64,000 bases of DNA, from contig LNFK01000078.1 in assembly GCA_001464315.1 (NCBI GenBank), positions 38,310 to 102,309 of the forward strand, read 5' to 3'. The DNA is from Sphingomonadales bacterium Ga0077559 (GTDB lineage Bacteria; Pseudomonadota; Alphaproteobacteria; Sphingomonadales; Sphingomonadaceae). Positions 19,247 through 26,466 of the stretch are shown piece after piece. Under the pieces are notes generated by a model. That model saw nothing but the letters and a program-made list of their open reading frames with translations. It was not told where the DNA came from and did not search any database. Each line of letters begins with the position of its first letter. Positions within the stretch are counted from its first letter, which is position 1. The position numbers and the translations under genes are program-made.

Positions 19247-20001
19247 AAGGGCGACCACCGCTGTTTTTTTGAAAATTTCATATAACCGACATTGGCACCC
19301 AATCGTAGTCCAGCACCCACGCGGATGGGAATGAGCACGACGTCGCCGCGGCGGAGGTAACTGGCGTTGAAGCCGCCGACCAGATAGGCGACCCCCTCGC
19401 CCGATGGAAAGCGCTTATAAATTTCTTCGGTGTCGTAAAGATTATAGACCAGCACGAATGTACTTCCCGCATTGGCTCCGGCGTCGAAGCCAATCGATGG
19501 GCCTGTCCAATATACCGGCTTTTCGCCCTCGACCTTATGATTCAGTGTGCCCGACCCATAGCGCAGGCCGACGATGAAAGCCCCGCCGCCTTCGCGGCCT
19601 ACAATATATCCGTTCGGACGGCCCTGCTTTTTCAGGATATCCTCAAGCAGCTTGCCAAGTCCTTGCGCGCCTTTGCCGAATACGCCCTCAGCCGCGCCAA
19701 TCAGGTCATCTTCCTGATAGGTATTTTGGTCCGACGGCAGAACCGGAGCGGATGTGGTGGTAGCCGTCGACGCGTTGTCAACTTGTTCGGTCGGGACGCC
19801 GTCCTGAATGGTGCTGCTCTCCTGCGCTGCAGAATTACTCACAGGCGGCGGCGTGCCCAGATCGGAATCGATAACATCATTGGGATCGACCGTGGAGATT
19901 TGTGCAGCTAACGGCGCCGATGCAAATGTGCATACCGCCATTAGTAGCAGCATTTGCTGCCGGAAAGATGTGCGTCCATGGTTAAAAAACGATATGCGCA
20001 T
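19243..20001 (-). CDS. DUF1134 family secreted protein
   Basis: A conserved alphaproteobacterial protein of unknown function. After a signal peptide (MRISFFNHGRTS..., cleaved near PLAAQ) and a low-complexity linker comes the DUF1134 domain: GAAEGVFGKGAQGLGKLLEDIL, PNGYIVGREGGGAFIVGLRYG, VYWTGPSIGFDAGANAGSTFVLVYNLYDTEEI and LRLGANVGYMKF. The frame opens at 20058, but the ATG at 20001 gives a clean signal peptide. Periplasmic or outer-membrane location is inferred from the signal peptide. Confidence 0.88.
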   Translation of the reverse strand: MRISFFNHGRTSFRQQMLLLMAVCTFASAPLAAQISTVDPNDVIDSDLGTPPPVSNSAAQESSTIQDGVPTEQVDNASTATTTSAPVLPSDQNTYQEDDLIGAAEGVFGKGAQGLGKLLEDILKKQGRPNGYIVGREGGGAFIVGLRYGSGTLNHKVEGEKPVYWTGPSIGFDAGANAGSTFVLVYNLYDTEEIYKRFPSGEGVAYLVGGFNASYLRRGDVVLIPIRVGAGLRLGANVGYMKFSKKQRWSPF

Positions 20002-20149
20002 CACGCATTTCTCCCGAAAAATCCCGTGCAACATTATGAATCCTGTGGATGAGCGCACAATGAACGGGCGGCCATCCGAGTCTTATTTGCGCCGAAATGA
20101 ATCAAGTGCGGTCAATGGACAATAGCATGGACCAGAACGTCAATAACCG

Positions 20150-20178
20150 TTGCAGCCCCTTGAATGCCTCGCTATAGG
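20150..20178 (+). promoter_or_regulatory. Promoter of tRNA-Ser
   Basis: TTGCAG (20150-20155), 17-bp spacer, TATAGG (20173-20178). The predicted start is about 14 nt before the tRNA. The same TATAGG element with 17-bp spacing precedes ctaC. Confidence 0.6.
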
Positions 20179-20198
20179 CCGCCGATGCCAAGCGCGCG

Positions 20199-20291
20199 GG
20201 AGACGTGGGTGAGTGGCTGAAACCAACGGTTTGCTAAACCGTCGTACTGGTAAATCCGGTACCGAGGGTTCGAATCCCTCCGTCTCCGCCA
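20199..20291 (+). tRNA. tRNA-Ser (anticodon GCT)
   Basis: The acceptor stem GGAGACG pairs with CGTCTCC, followed by G and encoded CCA. The anticodon arm is ACGGT-TTGCTAA-ACCGT with anticodon GCT. The long variable arm (GTACTGGTAAATCCGGTAC) is typical of class II serine tRNA, and the T-arm is GAGGGTTCGAATCCCTC. It reads AGC/AGU codons. Confidence 0.97.
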
Positions 20292-20330
20292 GTTTGTGAA
20301 CCGTACCTCAGGTGAAGCCGCGCAAATCCG

Positions 20331-21596
20331 ATGTCTAGAAAAAGCAAAGGCAATCCGCGATTTGCGGCACTCCGGGCAAAGTCGCCTTTATTTTGGGCAA
20401 AGCTTGTCGTCATTTTTTCCATTACCGGCTATCTCGCTTGGCTGTCTTTCATTCATGCTGTTGCCAATGTTACGTGGCAACAAAACCCGGATATGGCTTT
20501 AAGTTACGTTCCGGATCATCCTTTGGCATTATCGCGGAAAGCCGATGAGCTTTTTGCGGAAAAGCAGGATCCGGCCACGCTTGCCAAAGTTGAGGCGATG
20601 GCGAAAGAGTCGCTGAGAGGCGGCGCTCTTAATCCGGTAGCTATTCGTCTGCTGGGCTATGTCGCTGACGTACGCGGCGACCAGAAAAAGGCGCGTGAAC
20701 TGATGCTGCTCTCGCAAAAGGTTTCACGCCGCGATTTCGGAACGCAATTGTGGCTCATCGAAGATGCAGTCGCCCGGGGCGACAAGAAACAGGCGCTCTA
20801 TCATTATGATATTGCCATGCGGACAACGCCGAGCAGTTTTCCGGTCCTGTTGCCCACATTGGTCGGCGCATTGAGCGATCCGGAAGTTCGCGTGGCATTG
20901 GTACCTCATATCAAAGCTGCACCCGGATGGCTTCCGGCGTTTTTAGGGCAAGCGATCGGGACAATCGATAGTCCGGCCAATTTGGCGGATGTGTTGGTAA
21001 AGGCAGGTGGCCTAACTGAGCGCGATGAGTATAGGGGCCTTTCCAATGCGCTATTGACCCAGCTGGCAGCCAAGGGGCAGTTTGCTGCATTTCGGGAATA
21101 TTATTTGAGCCTTCGTCGTAGTAAAGTTGCGACCTTTGCCTCGGCCGCTTTCACTAAAGATACCGTAAATTTGCGTTATCCTGTTGCGGGATGGCAAATC
21201 ACCGAAAACCCTGCATTTGGCGGAACATTTTCGCAAGCCAACAAGGATGGGCGGCACAGCTTGAGCGCCTTTGTCGGAACCGGAGAGCGCGGGGAGCTGA
21301 TGCGGAAGCACATGTTTCTCAAACCAGGAAATTACCGCTTTATGGCGCGGCATAGCTCTCAGGAAGCCTCGCCGGATGCGGAGGTGAAATGGGAGATGCA
21401 ATGCCTTTCAGCGACCGGCAGTATTGCAAAATGGGCTGTTGCTACGCCCTTGCGCAAAGGAAGCTTTGTTACGGCGCAGGATTTCTCGATTGGGACGGAA
21501 TGCCTTAATCAGTTGCTGATGTTACAAGTAGCTGGTGGCAGCGGGCAATTGGGCGCGGAATTTATCGTTCGTTCGGTCGAAATCACGCGCCGTTAA
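20331..21596 (+). CDS. Unknown membrane-anchored protein with TPR-like region
   Basis: A 421-residue protein I cannot assign. A basic N-terminus precedes one transmembrane helix (about 22-45). Residues 65-280 are helical and repeat-like, resembling tetratricopeptide scaffolds (LRGGALNPVAIRLLGYVADVRGDQKKAREL). The C-terminal part (about 290-421) looks like a beta-sandwich (PGNYRFMARHSS, WEMQC) and has two cysteines that could form a disulfide in the periplasm. It starts 39 bp after tRNA-Ser and ends at a strong terminator, so it is a single-gene unit. Its codons look less GC-rich at third positions than its neighbours. Confidence 0.8.
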   Translation: MSRKSKGNPRFAALRAKSPLFWAKLVVIFSITGYLAWLSFIHAVANVTWQQNPDMALSYVPDHPLALSRKADELFAEKQDPATLAKVEAMAKESLRGGALNPVAIRLLGYVADVRGDQKKARELMLLSQKVSRRDFGTQLWLIEDAVARGDKKQALYHYDIAMRTTPSSFPVLLPTLVGALSDPEVRVALVPHIKAAPGWLPAFLGQAIGTIDSPANLADVLVKAGGLTERDEYRGLSNALLTQLAAKGQFAAFREYYLSLRRSKVATFASAAFTKDTVNLRYPVAGWQITENPAFGGTFSQANKDGRHSLSAFVGTGERGELMRKHMFLKPGNYRFMARHSSQEASPDAEVKWEMQCLSATGSIAKWAVATPLRKGSFVTAQDFSIGTECLNQLLMLQVAGGSGQLGAEFIVRSVEITRR

Positions 21597-21611
21597 TTTC
21601 CAATAAAAATC

Positions 21612-21646
21612 GAGCTTGGCCGGGAGTGCACCGGCCAAGCTCTTTA
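21612..21646 (+). terminator. Intrinsic terminator
   Basis: A perfect 12-bp stem (GAGCTTGGCCGG with CCGGCCAAGCTC) closes a 7-nt loop, followed by TTT. It lies 15 nt after the stop of the 20331 gene. Confidence 0.8.
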
Positions 21647-21738
21647 GGAGAGGACTACTCTCTTGAAGTGAGAAGCCCTCGGGTCGCTTCACAGCAATAG
21701 ATGTTGCTGCAGCAAGCCCGCGTGACGAGCGTCACGCC

Positions 21739-22128
21739 TCAGCGCGGACGATGTTGCGTGCCCAATCCGGCGGTAATGAACAACGCGGTCGCCTCGATTT
21801 CGACATTGGCGGTGTGCCAGCAGCCTGGCGGGTTGACCGCATATTCGTTTGCGCTGATCGTGACGCTGGCAGCCGAACCATCGGCAAATTCCTGATGCAA
21901 TGTAATCTGACCCGAAAGGCAGAGAACGACCTCATCGCCCAAGGGATGCATTTCCCAGCTATTCCAGCTTTCGGAAAAGCTGTGCATTGATACCAGCCGG
22001 CCTTCTGCTCCATCGTGATCATGGCGTTCGCCATAACCTTCATACCAGTCCATGCCGGTAAAAGGTGGTTGGGGAACCGCGGTCGCGCTGAGGCCGAGAT
22101 GGAGCGGGTTTTCAAGCAAGTTAGGCAT
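21739..22128 (-). CDS. Cupin domain protein
   Basis: A 129-residue single-domain cupin. Motif 1 is degenerate (HDHDGAEGRLVSMHSFSE) and the core has WEMHPLGDEVVLCLSGQITL, with motif 2 NPPGCWHTANVE. The His residues suggest metal binding. It is the last gene of a GST - VOC - cupin unit on the minus strand, 60 bp after the VOC gene. Enzyme or ligand-sensor role is unknown. Confidence 0.8.
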   Translation of the reverse strand: MPNLLENPLHLGLSATAVPQPPFTGMDWYEGYGERHDHDGAEGRLVSMHSFSESWNSWEMHPLGDEVVLCLSGQITLHQEFADGSAASVTISANEYAVNPPGCWHTANVEIEATALFITAGLGTQHRPR

Positions 22129-22187
22129 GGCAAAACTCCCGGAATTCTAACGAAGGTTACTCCATAAAAGGGTCAGGCTAAACGGTG

Positions 22188-22568
22188 TCAGGCGGCAGCC
22201 GGACCCATCACGAAAGCGTTCAGCTTGTTGCCGTCCGGATCGCGGAAATATCCAGCATAGAAACCTTCACCACGTGAACCAGGAGGGCCTTCGCAGGTGC
22301 CGCCATTTGCCAAGGCAATGTCGTACAGCCGCTGGACCTGATCCTTGTCTTTGGCCGCCAGCGCCACCATCACTCCGTTGCCGACACTGGCTGCGTTGCC
22401 ATCGAAAGGCTTAGTCAGGCCAATGCCCGCCGCATCGCCTTCTTTGCCCCATGCGATAAATCCGTCGAATTCCATCATCCGCGGCGTATCCAATTCAGCG
22501 GCAATCGCGTCGTAAAATACCGCAGCGCGCGGCAAGTCGTTGGTACCGAGTGTCACATATCCAATCAT
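22188..22568 (-). CDS. VOC family protein (glyoxalase/bleomycin-resistance fold)
   Basis: A 126-residue protein with two beta-alpha-beta-beta-beta modules. MIGYVTLGTNDLPRAAVFYD opens the first and GFYAGYFRDPDGNKLNAFV closes the second, matching glyoxalase-like dioxygenase-fold proteins. The frame is open to 22622, but the ATG at 22568 with GGGAGAG upstream is the proper start. It is 50 bp downstream of the GST gene, so a shared detoxification role is plausible. Confidence 0.85.
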   Translation of the reverse strand: MIGYVTLGTNDLPRAAVFYDAIAAELDTPRMMEFDGFIAWGKEGDAAGIGLTKPFDGNAASVGNGVMVALAAKDKDQVQRLYDIALANGGTCEGPPGSRGEGFYAGYFRDPDGNKLNAFVMGPAAA

Positions 22569-22618
22569 CGAATCTCTCCCTTTTCGAAAATAGAACAATA
22601 GAAGAACAAAACAAAATG

Positions 22619-23500
22619 TCAATCGACTGCGGGAGCCAATTTGTCCTGTGTCTTGGTATTGAAATCGCTGGCGTCATGACGTTCGTGCAACTGGCTGGCG
22701 GGGTCGCCGAAGGAGCGGTTGACCATTCGTCCGCGTTTGACCGCTGGCCGTACGCCGATCTGGTCGGTCCAGCGGATGACATTTTTATACTCGTCCACCG
22801 AGAGAAACTGGCCCGCCTCATAAATCAGCCCTTTGACCAATGCGCCATACCAGGGCCAGATCGCCATGTCGGCGATGCTATACTCATCACCCGCCATATA
22901 CTCACGCTCGGCCAGATTGCGGTCGAGCACATCAAGCTGCCGCTTCACCTCCATTGCAAAGCGGTCGATGGCATATTCGAACTTGAACGGAGCATAGGCG
23001 TAAAAATGCCCGAATCCGCCGCCAAGATACGGCGCGCTGCCCATTTGCCACATCAGCCAGTTGATCGTTTCGGTTCGCTTGTGATGCTCGGTCGGCAGGA
23101 ACGCACCGAACTTTTCGGCCAAATAAAGCAGGATCGAACCCGATTCGAACACTCGCGTTGGTTCGGATGTGCTGTGATCGAATAAAGCCGGGATTTTCGA
23201 ATTGGGATTGGCCTCGACAAAGCCGCTGGAGAATTGGTTGCCGTCGCGGATGTTGACCAGCCACGCATCATATTCCGCGCCTTCATGGCCAAGCGCGAGC
23301 AACTCTTCGAGCATCACCGTGACCTTCACCCCATTCGGCGTGGCAAGCGAGTACAACTGCATCGGGTGTTTGCCGACAGGGCGTTCCTTGTCATGCGTCG
23401 CGCCTGCGATCGGCCGGTTTATATTGGCAAACTGCCCGCCATTTTCGCTATTCCATTCCCAGACTTTTGCTGGCGTATATTCGGAAAATGTCTGGGTCAT
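22619..23500 (-). CDS. yghU: YghU-like glutathione S-transferase / disulfide reductase
   Basis: A 293-residue protein of the Nu-class GST group (YghU/YfcG relatives), which bind two glutathiones and reduce disulfides. The start MTQTFSEYTPAKVWEW and the family-specific INRPIAGATHDKERPVGKHPMQLYSLATPNGVKVT are present, with NPNSKIPALFD (~118) in the thioredoxin-like domain and YSIADMAIWPW in the helical domain. The open frame begins at 23710, but the ATG at 23500 matches the family. It is first in the GST - VOC - cupin unit. Confidence 0.9.
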   Translation of the reverse strand: MTQTFSEYTPAKVWEWNSENGGQFANINRPIAGATHDKERPVGKHPMQLYSLATPNGVKVTVMLEELLALGHEGAEYDAWLVNIRDGNQFSSGFVEANPNSKIPALFDHSTSEPTRVFESGSILLYLAEKFGAFLPTEHHKRTETINWLMWQMGSAPYLGGGFGHFYAYAPFKFEYAIDRFAMEVKRQLDVLDRNLAEREYMAGDEYSIADMAIWPWYGALVKGLIYEAGQFLSVDEYKNVIRWTDQIGVRPAVKRGRMVNRSFGDPASQLHERHDASDFNTKTQDKLAPAVD

Positions 23501-23589
23501 GCGGGTTCCTCTCAAATAATTTTGACGATCATATGATGCTACCTCATCAAGGTCTATCAGCTTGGCGAGGCCGCGACATTTTGTTTCGC

Positions 23590-23704
23590 GCGAAGGCGCA
23601 AAGATTTTCAAGAGGGCGGCATAGATTCTTGCGGCCGGGAATCCATTGGCATCAATTTGGCTGAGATTCTTGCGATGCCATCTTAATAATCTTTGCGACT
23701 TCGC
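23590..23704. repeat. Inverted repeat element, about 115 bp
   Basis: GCGAAGGCGCAAAGATT (23590-23606) and AATCTTTGCGACTTCGC (23688-23704) are reverse complements at 16 of 17 positions, with 81 bp between them. The GCG-AAAG arm sequence resembles short palindromic extragenic repeats of sphingomonads, but copy number cannot be judged here. Confidence 0.5.
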
Positions 23705-23809
23705 GTGCAAAGAGTTTGTTCAAATTTAGACTGTCGTGACGGCATTAAGCAAGGCAGTGGGCTTCATCACCCAAGGAATTTTTCGATTGATGTTTACGTA
23801 AGGGACCGC

Positions 23810-23827
23810 TTTAATCGTGCGATTAAA
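23810..23827. promoter_or_regulatory. 18-bp palindromic operator-like site
   Basis: TTTAATCG-TG-CGATTAAA is a perfect palindrome ending 16 bp before the crotonase ATG. An almost identical site precedes the GMC oxidoreductase gene (51350-51367), which supports a common repressor. Confidence 0.65.
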
Positions 23828-23843
23828 TACCGGGAGAGCTATC

Positions 23844-24524
23844 ATGTCCGCCACTGTCGAAATCGCCAACGACATCGCCCTCATTCGCATGGACGACGGC
23901 AAGGCCAATGCAATCAATTTCGAAATGATTGCCGCGCTCAACGAGGCGCTCGACACAGCAGAGGCCGAGGCGAAGGCGATTGTGCTCAGCGGAAGAGACG
24001 GGCGCTTTTCGGGTGGGTTTGATCTCAACGCCTTTGCCAGCCTTGGTGCGGACGGCGTGTATAAATTGCTCGATGCAGGCGCGGAATTGTTGCTGCGGCT
24101 TTACGGCGGCCCGCTGCCCGTGGTGGCGGCGTGCACCGGCCATGCGATTGCGATGGGGGTGTTCATCCTGAACGCCTGCGACACTAGAGTAGGCGCAGCG
24201 GGCGAATATAAAATTGGCGCGAACGAGGCGATTACGGGCATGAACCTGCCGATCTTCGCCATGGAACTCGCCCGCGACCGGATAAGCCCGCAGCACCTGA
24301 CCCGCGCGATGGTGCAGGGCTTCATCTATAACCCCGAAGGCGCTGTCGAGGCAGGCTATCTCGATATGCTGGCCGAAGCGGACAAGGTCGAGGCCAGGGC
24401 GCTGGCGGTCGCAGGCCAGTTGGCGCAGCTTCCCGGCAAAGCTTATGCGTGGAACAAGAAATCGATCCGCAAGGGAACGCTCGACCGTATCAGCGCGAGT
24501 TTGGGCGCGCATCACAAAGTTTGA
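23844..24524 (+). CDS. Crotonase / enoyl-CoA hydratase family protein
   Basis: A 226-residue crotonase-fold protein acting on acyl-CoA thioesters. The CoA-binding and oxyanion-hole segments are visible: GRDGRFSGGFDLNAF (~50-65) and GPLPVVAACTGHAIAMGVFILNACD (~90-115). The usual catalytic Glu pair of hydratases is not obvious, and the protein is short (usual 255-270), so isomerase or hydrolase activity is as likely as hydration. CGGGAGAG precedes the ATG at 23844; the frame extends upstream to 23817 only by overlapping the palindromic operator. It is monocistronic. Confidence 0.87.
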   Translation: MSATVEIANDIALIRMDDGKANAINFEMIAALNEALDTAEAEAKAIVLSGRDGRFSGGFDLNAFASLGADGVYKLLDAGAELLLRLYGGPLPVVAACTGHAIAMGVFILNACDTRVGAAGEYKIGANEAITGMNLPIFAMELARDRISPQHLTRAMVQGFIYNPEGAVEAGYLDMLAEADKVEARALAVAGQLAQLPGKAYAWNKKSIRKGTLDRISASLGAHHKV

Positions 24525-24609
24525 AAACCCCCTCTTCTAAAGGAGATGGGCTTAGTTTCACCAGCCGCCTTCTTCATTCGCAAACATTAGCATTAGACTG
24601 GGCTTTTAC

Positions 24610-26412
24610 TTAATGTAGCTGGGAGCAGGCCTCAGTAACCCAAGCTAGCGCCTCGCCCTCCAGTTGCGGTCCGACCACCTCCAGCACCTTGGCGTGATAC
24701 GCATCCCACCAGCGCAATTCATCGCGATTGAGGAGTCCCGTATCCACCAATGTCTTGTCAATCGGCGCGAAGGTCAAAGTTTCGAACCCGTAATACCGCC
24801 CCTCCGCCGCCGCAATCTCGCGTTCCTCGACCAGCACCAGATTTTCGATTCGAATGCCATATTCGCCTTGTTTGTAATAGCCCGGCTCGTTCGACAGGAT
24901 CATGCCGGGGTGCAGCGGCTCGTCGGTGCCGGCTTGGCCGCCGGAGAACTTGCCAATGCGTTGCGGTCCTTCGTGGACGGCGAGGAAGCTGCCGACCCCG
25001 TGGCCGGTGCCGTGCGCGTAATCGACGCCTGCCTGCCACAATGACGCGCGCGCTAGCGTGTCGAGTTGCGCGCCTCTGGTCCCCTCTGGGAAGACCGCGA
25101 GAGCCAAAGCGATATGGCCCTTGAGGACGCGGGTGAAGCGGTCCTTCATTTCCGCCGTTGGTTCACCGGGGCCGACCCAGATCGTGCGGGTGACGTCGGT
25201 GGTGCCGTCGAGATATTGCCCGCCGCTGTCGCACAGATAGACGCTGTTGGGTTCAATTCGCCGGTTCGACTTTTCGTCGACCTTGTAATGCGGACTCGCG
25301 CCATTGGGTCCTGCGGCGGAGATCGTGTCGAAGCTTAAATCCTTGAGCATGCCGGTGGCCTCGCGAAATTCGCGCAATTTGGCGGCGGCGGAGAGTTCGG
25401 TGAGGTCACCCTTGTGCGCTTCTTGGGAAAGCCAGTGCAGATAGCGGCTGAGCGCGGCGCCGTCGCGGGCTTGTGCGGCGCGGTGGCCAGATTGTTCGAT
25501 TGGGTTCTTGACTGCCTTGGGCAGGATCGTCGGGTCGCGCGCTTCCACGATGGTCGCGCCGCCATCCTTGAGCGCGCCGAAGATCGCCGATACGGCACGG
25601 TCGGGGTCGACCGCGATGCGCTTGCCGCTCATGGCTTTCAGTTCCGGGACGAACTCCTGCGGCGTGCGCAAGCGAACGGCGTTGCCGAGATGCGCGCGGA
25701 CATCGTCGCCTACCTTCTCGGGCGCAACGAACAGGTCGGCGGTGCCGTCGGCATGGGCGAGCACGAAGCTCAAGGCGACTGGCGTGTTCGACACATCGGA
25801 CCCGCGCACATTGAGCAACCACGCTACCGAATCGAGCGCCGAAATCACCGTACTGTCGAGCTTGTTCGCGGTCAGCCATTCGGCAACGGCGGCGCGTTTC
25901 TCTGCGCTATTCTGCCCCGCATATTGGTCGCTGTGGACCATCAGCATCGCGTCGCTCTTGTCGGGCTGGTCGGCCCAGACCGCGTCGATTGGGTTGCTCT
26001 TGACCGCGACCAGCTCCGCGCCCTTGGCCGCGAGCGCCTTGGTCGCGCTCTCGACCCAGCCCTTGGTGTGGACCCACGCGTCGTAGCCGATCCGCGCGCC
26101 TTCGGGGGCGTGGTCCTTCAGCCAGTCCGAAATGCTCGTCTGCGGAACGCCGACATATTGCCAGTTACTGCCATCAACCTGTTCGCGGACCTGCAATGTG
26201 TAGCGCCCGTCGGTGAAGATCGCGGCTTCTTCCGATAAAACAACCGCGCTCCCTGCCGAACCGCCAAAGCCAGTCAGCCATCCAAGCCGCTGCGCATAAT
26301 CGCCGACATATTCGGACATATGTTCATCGCAAATCGGCACGACGAAACCGTCGAGGCGGTCTTTCTTGAGTTGGGCGCGCAGCGCTTCGAGACGGGCTTC
26401 ATAGGTGGACAT
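24610..26412 (-). CDS. Xaa-Pro aminopeptidase (aminopeptidase P, M24)
   Basis: A 600-residue cytoplasmic dimetal peptidase that removes the N-terminal residue before proline. Two creatinase-like N-terminal domains (about 1-310) precede the pita-bread domain. Metal and catalytic residues lie in LCDSGGQYLDGTTDVTRT (Asp pair, ~393-405), AHGTGHGVGSFLAVHEGPQ (His, ~467), SNEPGYYKQGEYGIRIEN (Glu) and the final Glu. It resembles the large eukaryote-like APP form rather than the 440-residue E. coli PepP. Divergent from the oligopeptidase gene 54 bp away, consistent with a joint role in peptide breakdown. Confidence 0.93.
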   Translation of the reverse strand: MSTYEARLEALRAQLKKDRLDGFVVPICDEHMSEYVGDYAQRLGWLTGFGGSAGSAVVLSEEAAIFTDGRYTLQVREQVDGSNWQYVGVPQTSISDWLKDHAPEGARIGYDAWVHTKGWVESATKALAAKGAELVAVKSNPIDAVWADQPDKSDAMLMVHSDQYAGQNSAEKRAAVAEWLTANKLDSTVISALDSVAWLLNVRGSDVSNTPVALSFVLAHADGTADLFVAPEKVGDDVRAHLGNAVRLRTPQEFVPELKAMSGKRIAVDPDRAVSAIFGALKDGGATIVEARDPTILPKAVKNPIEQSGHRAAQARDGAALSRYLHWLSQEAHKGDLTELSAAAKLREFREATGMLKDLSFDTISAAGPNGASPHYKVDEKSNRRIEPNSVYLCDSGGQYLDGTTDVTRTIWVGPGEPTAEMKDRFTRVLKGHIALALAVFPEGTRGAQLDTLARASLWQAGVDYAHGTGHGVGSFLAVHEGPQRIGKFSGGQAGTDEPLHPGMILSNEPGYYKQGEYGIRIENLVLVEEREIAAAEGRYYGFETLTFAPIDKTLVDTGLLNRDELRWWDAYHAKVLEVVGPQLEGEALAWVTEACSQLH

Positions 26413-26434
26413 GTCAGACTTCCGTTCATATGGA

Positions 26435-26449
26435 TATATGGTCCATATA
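26435..26449. promoter_or_regulatory. Palindrome between divergent peptidase genes
   Basis: TATATGG-T-CCATATA is a perfect 7-bp inverted repeat in the 54-bp gap between the M24 and S9 peptidase genes. It could be a shared operator or contain overlapping -10 elements. Confidence 0.4.
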
Positions 26450-26466
26450 AGCGAGGAAGGCCTTTC

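Larger units (their letters stand above)
23501..23843. other. Intergenic region with a long inverted repeat
   Basis: This 343-bp gap between the divergent GST and crotonase genes holds no convincing gene. It contains a 10-bp palindrome ATCATATGAT near 23528, a 17-bp inverted repeat pair (23590-23606 and 23688-23704), an 11-nt direct repeat AGATTCTTGCG (23623 and 23664), and the TTTAATCG palindrome next to the crotonase gene. Confidence 0.7.
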
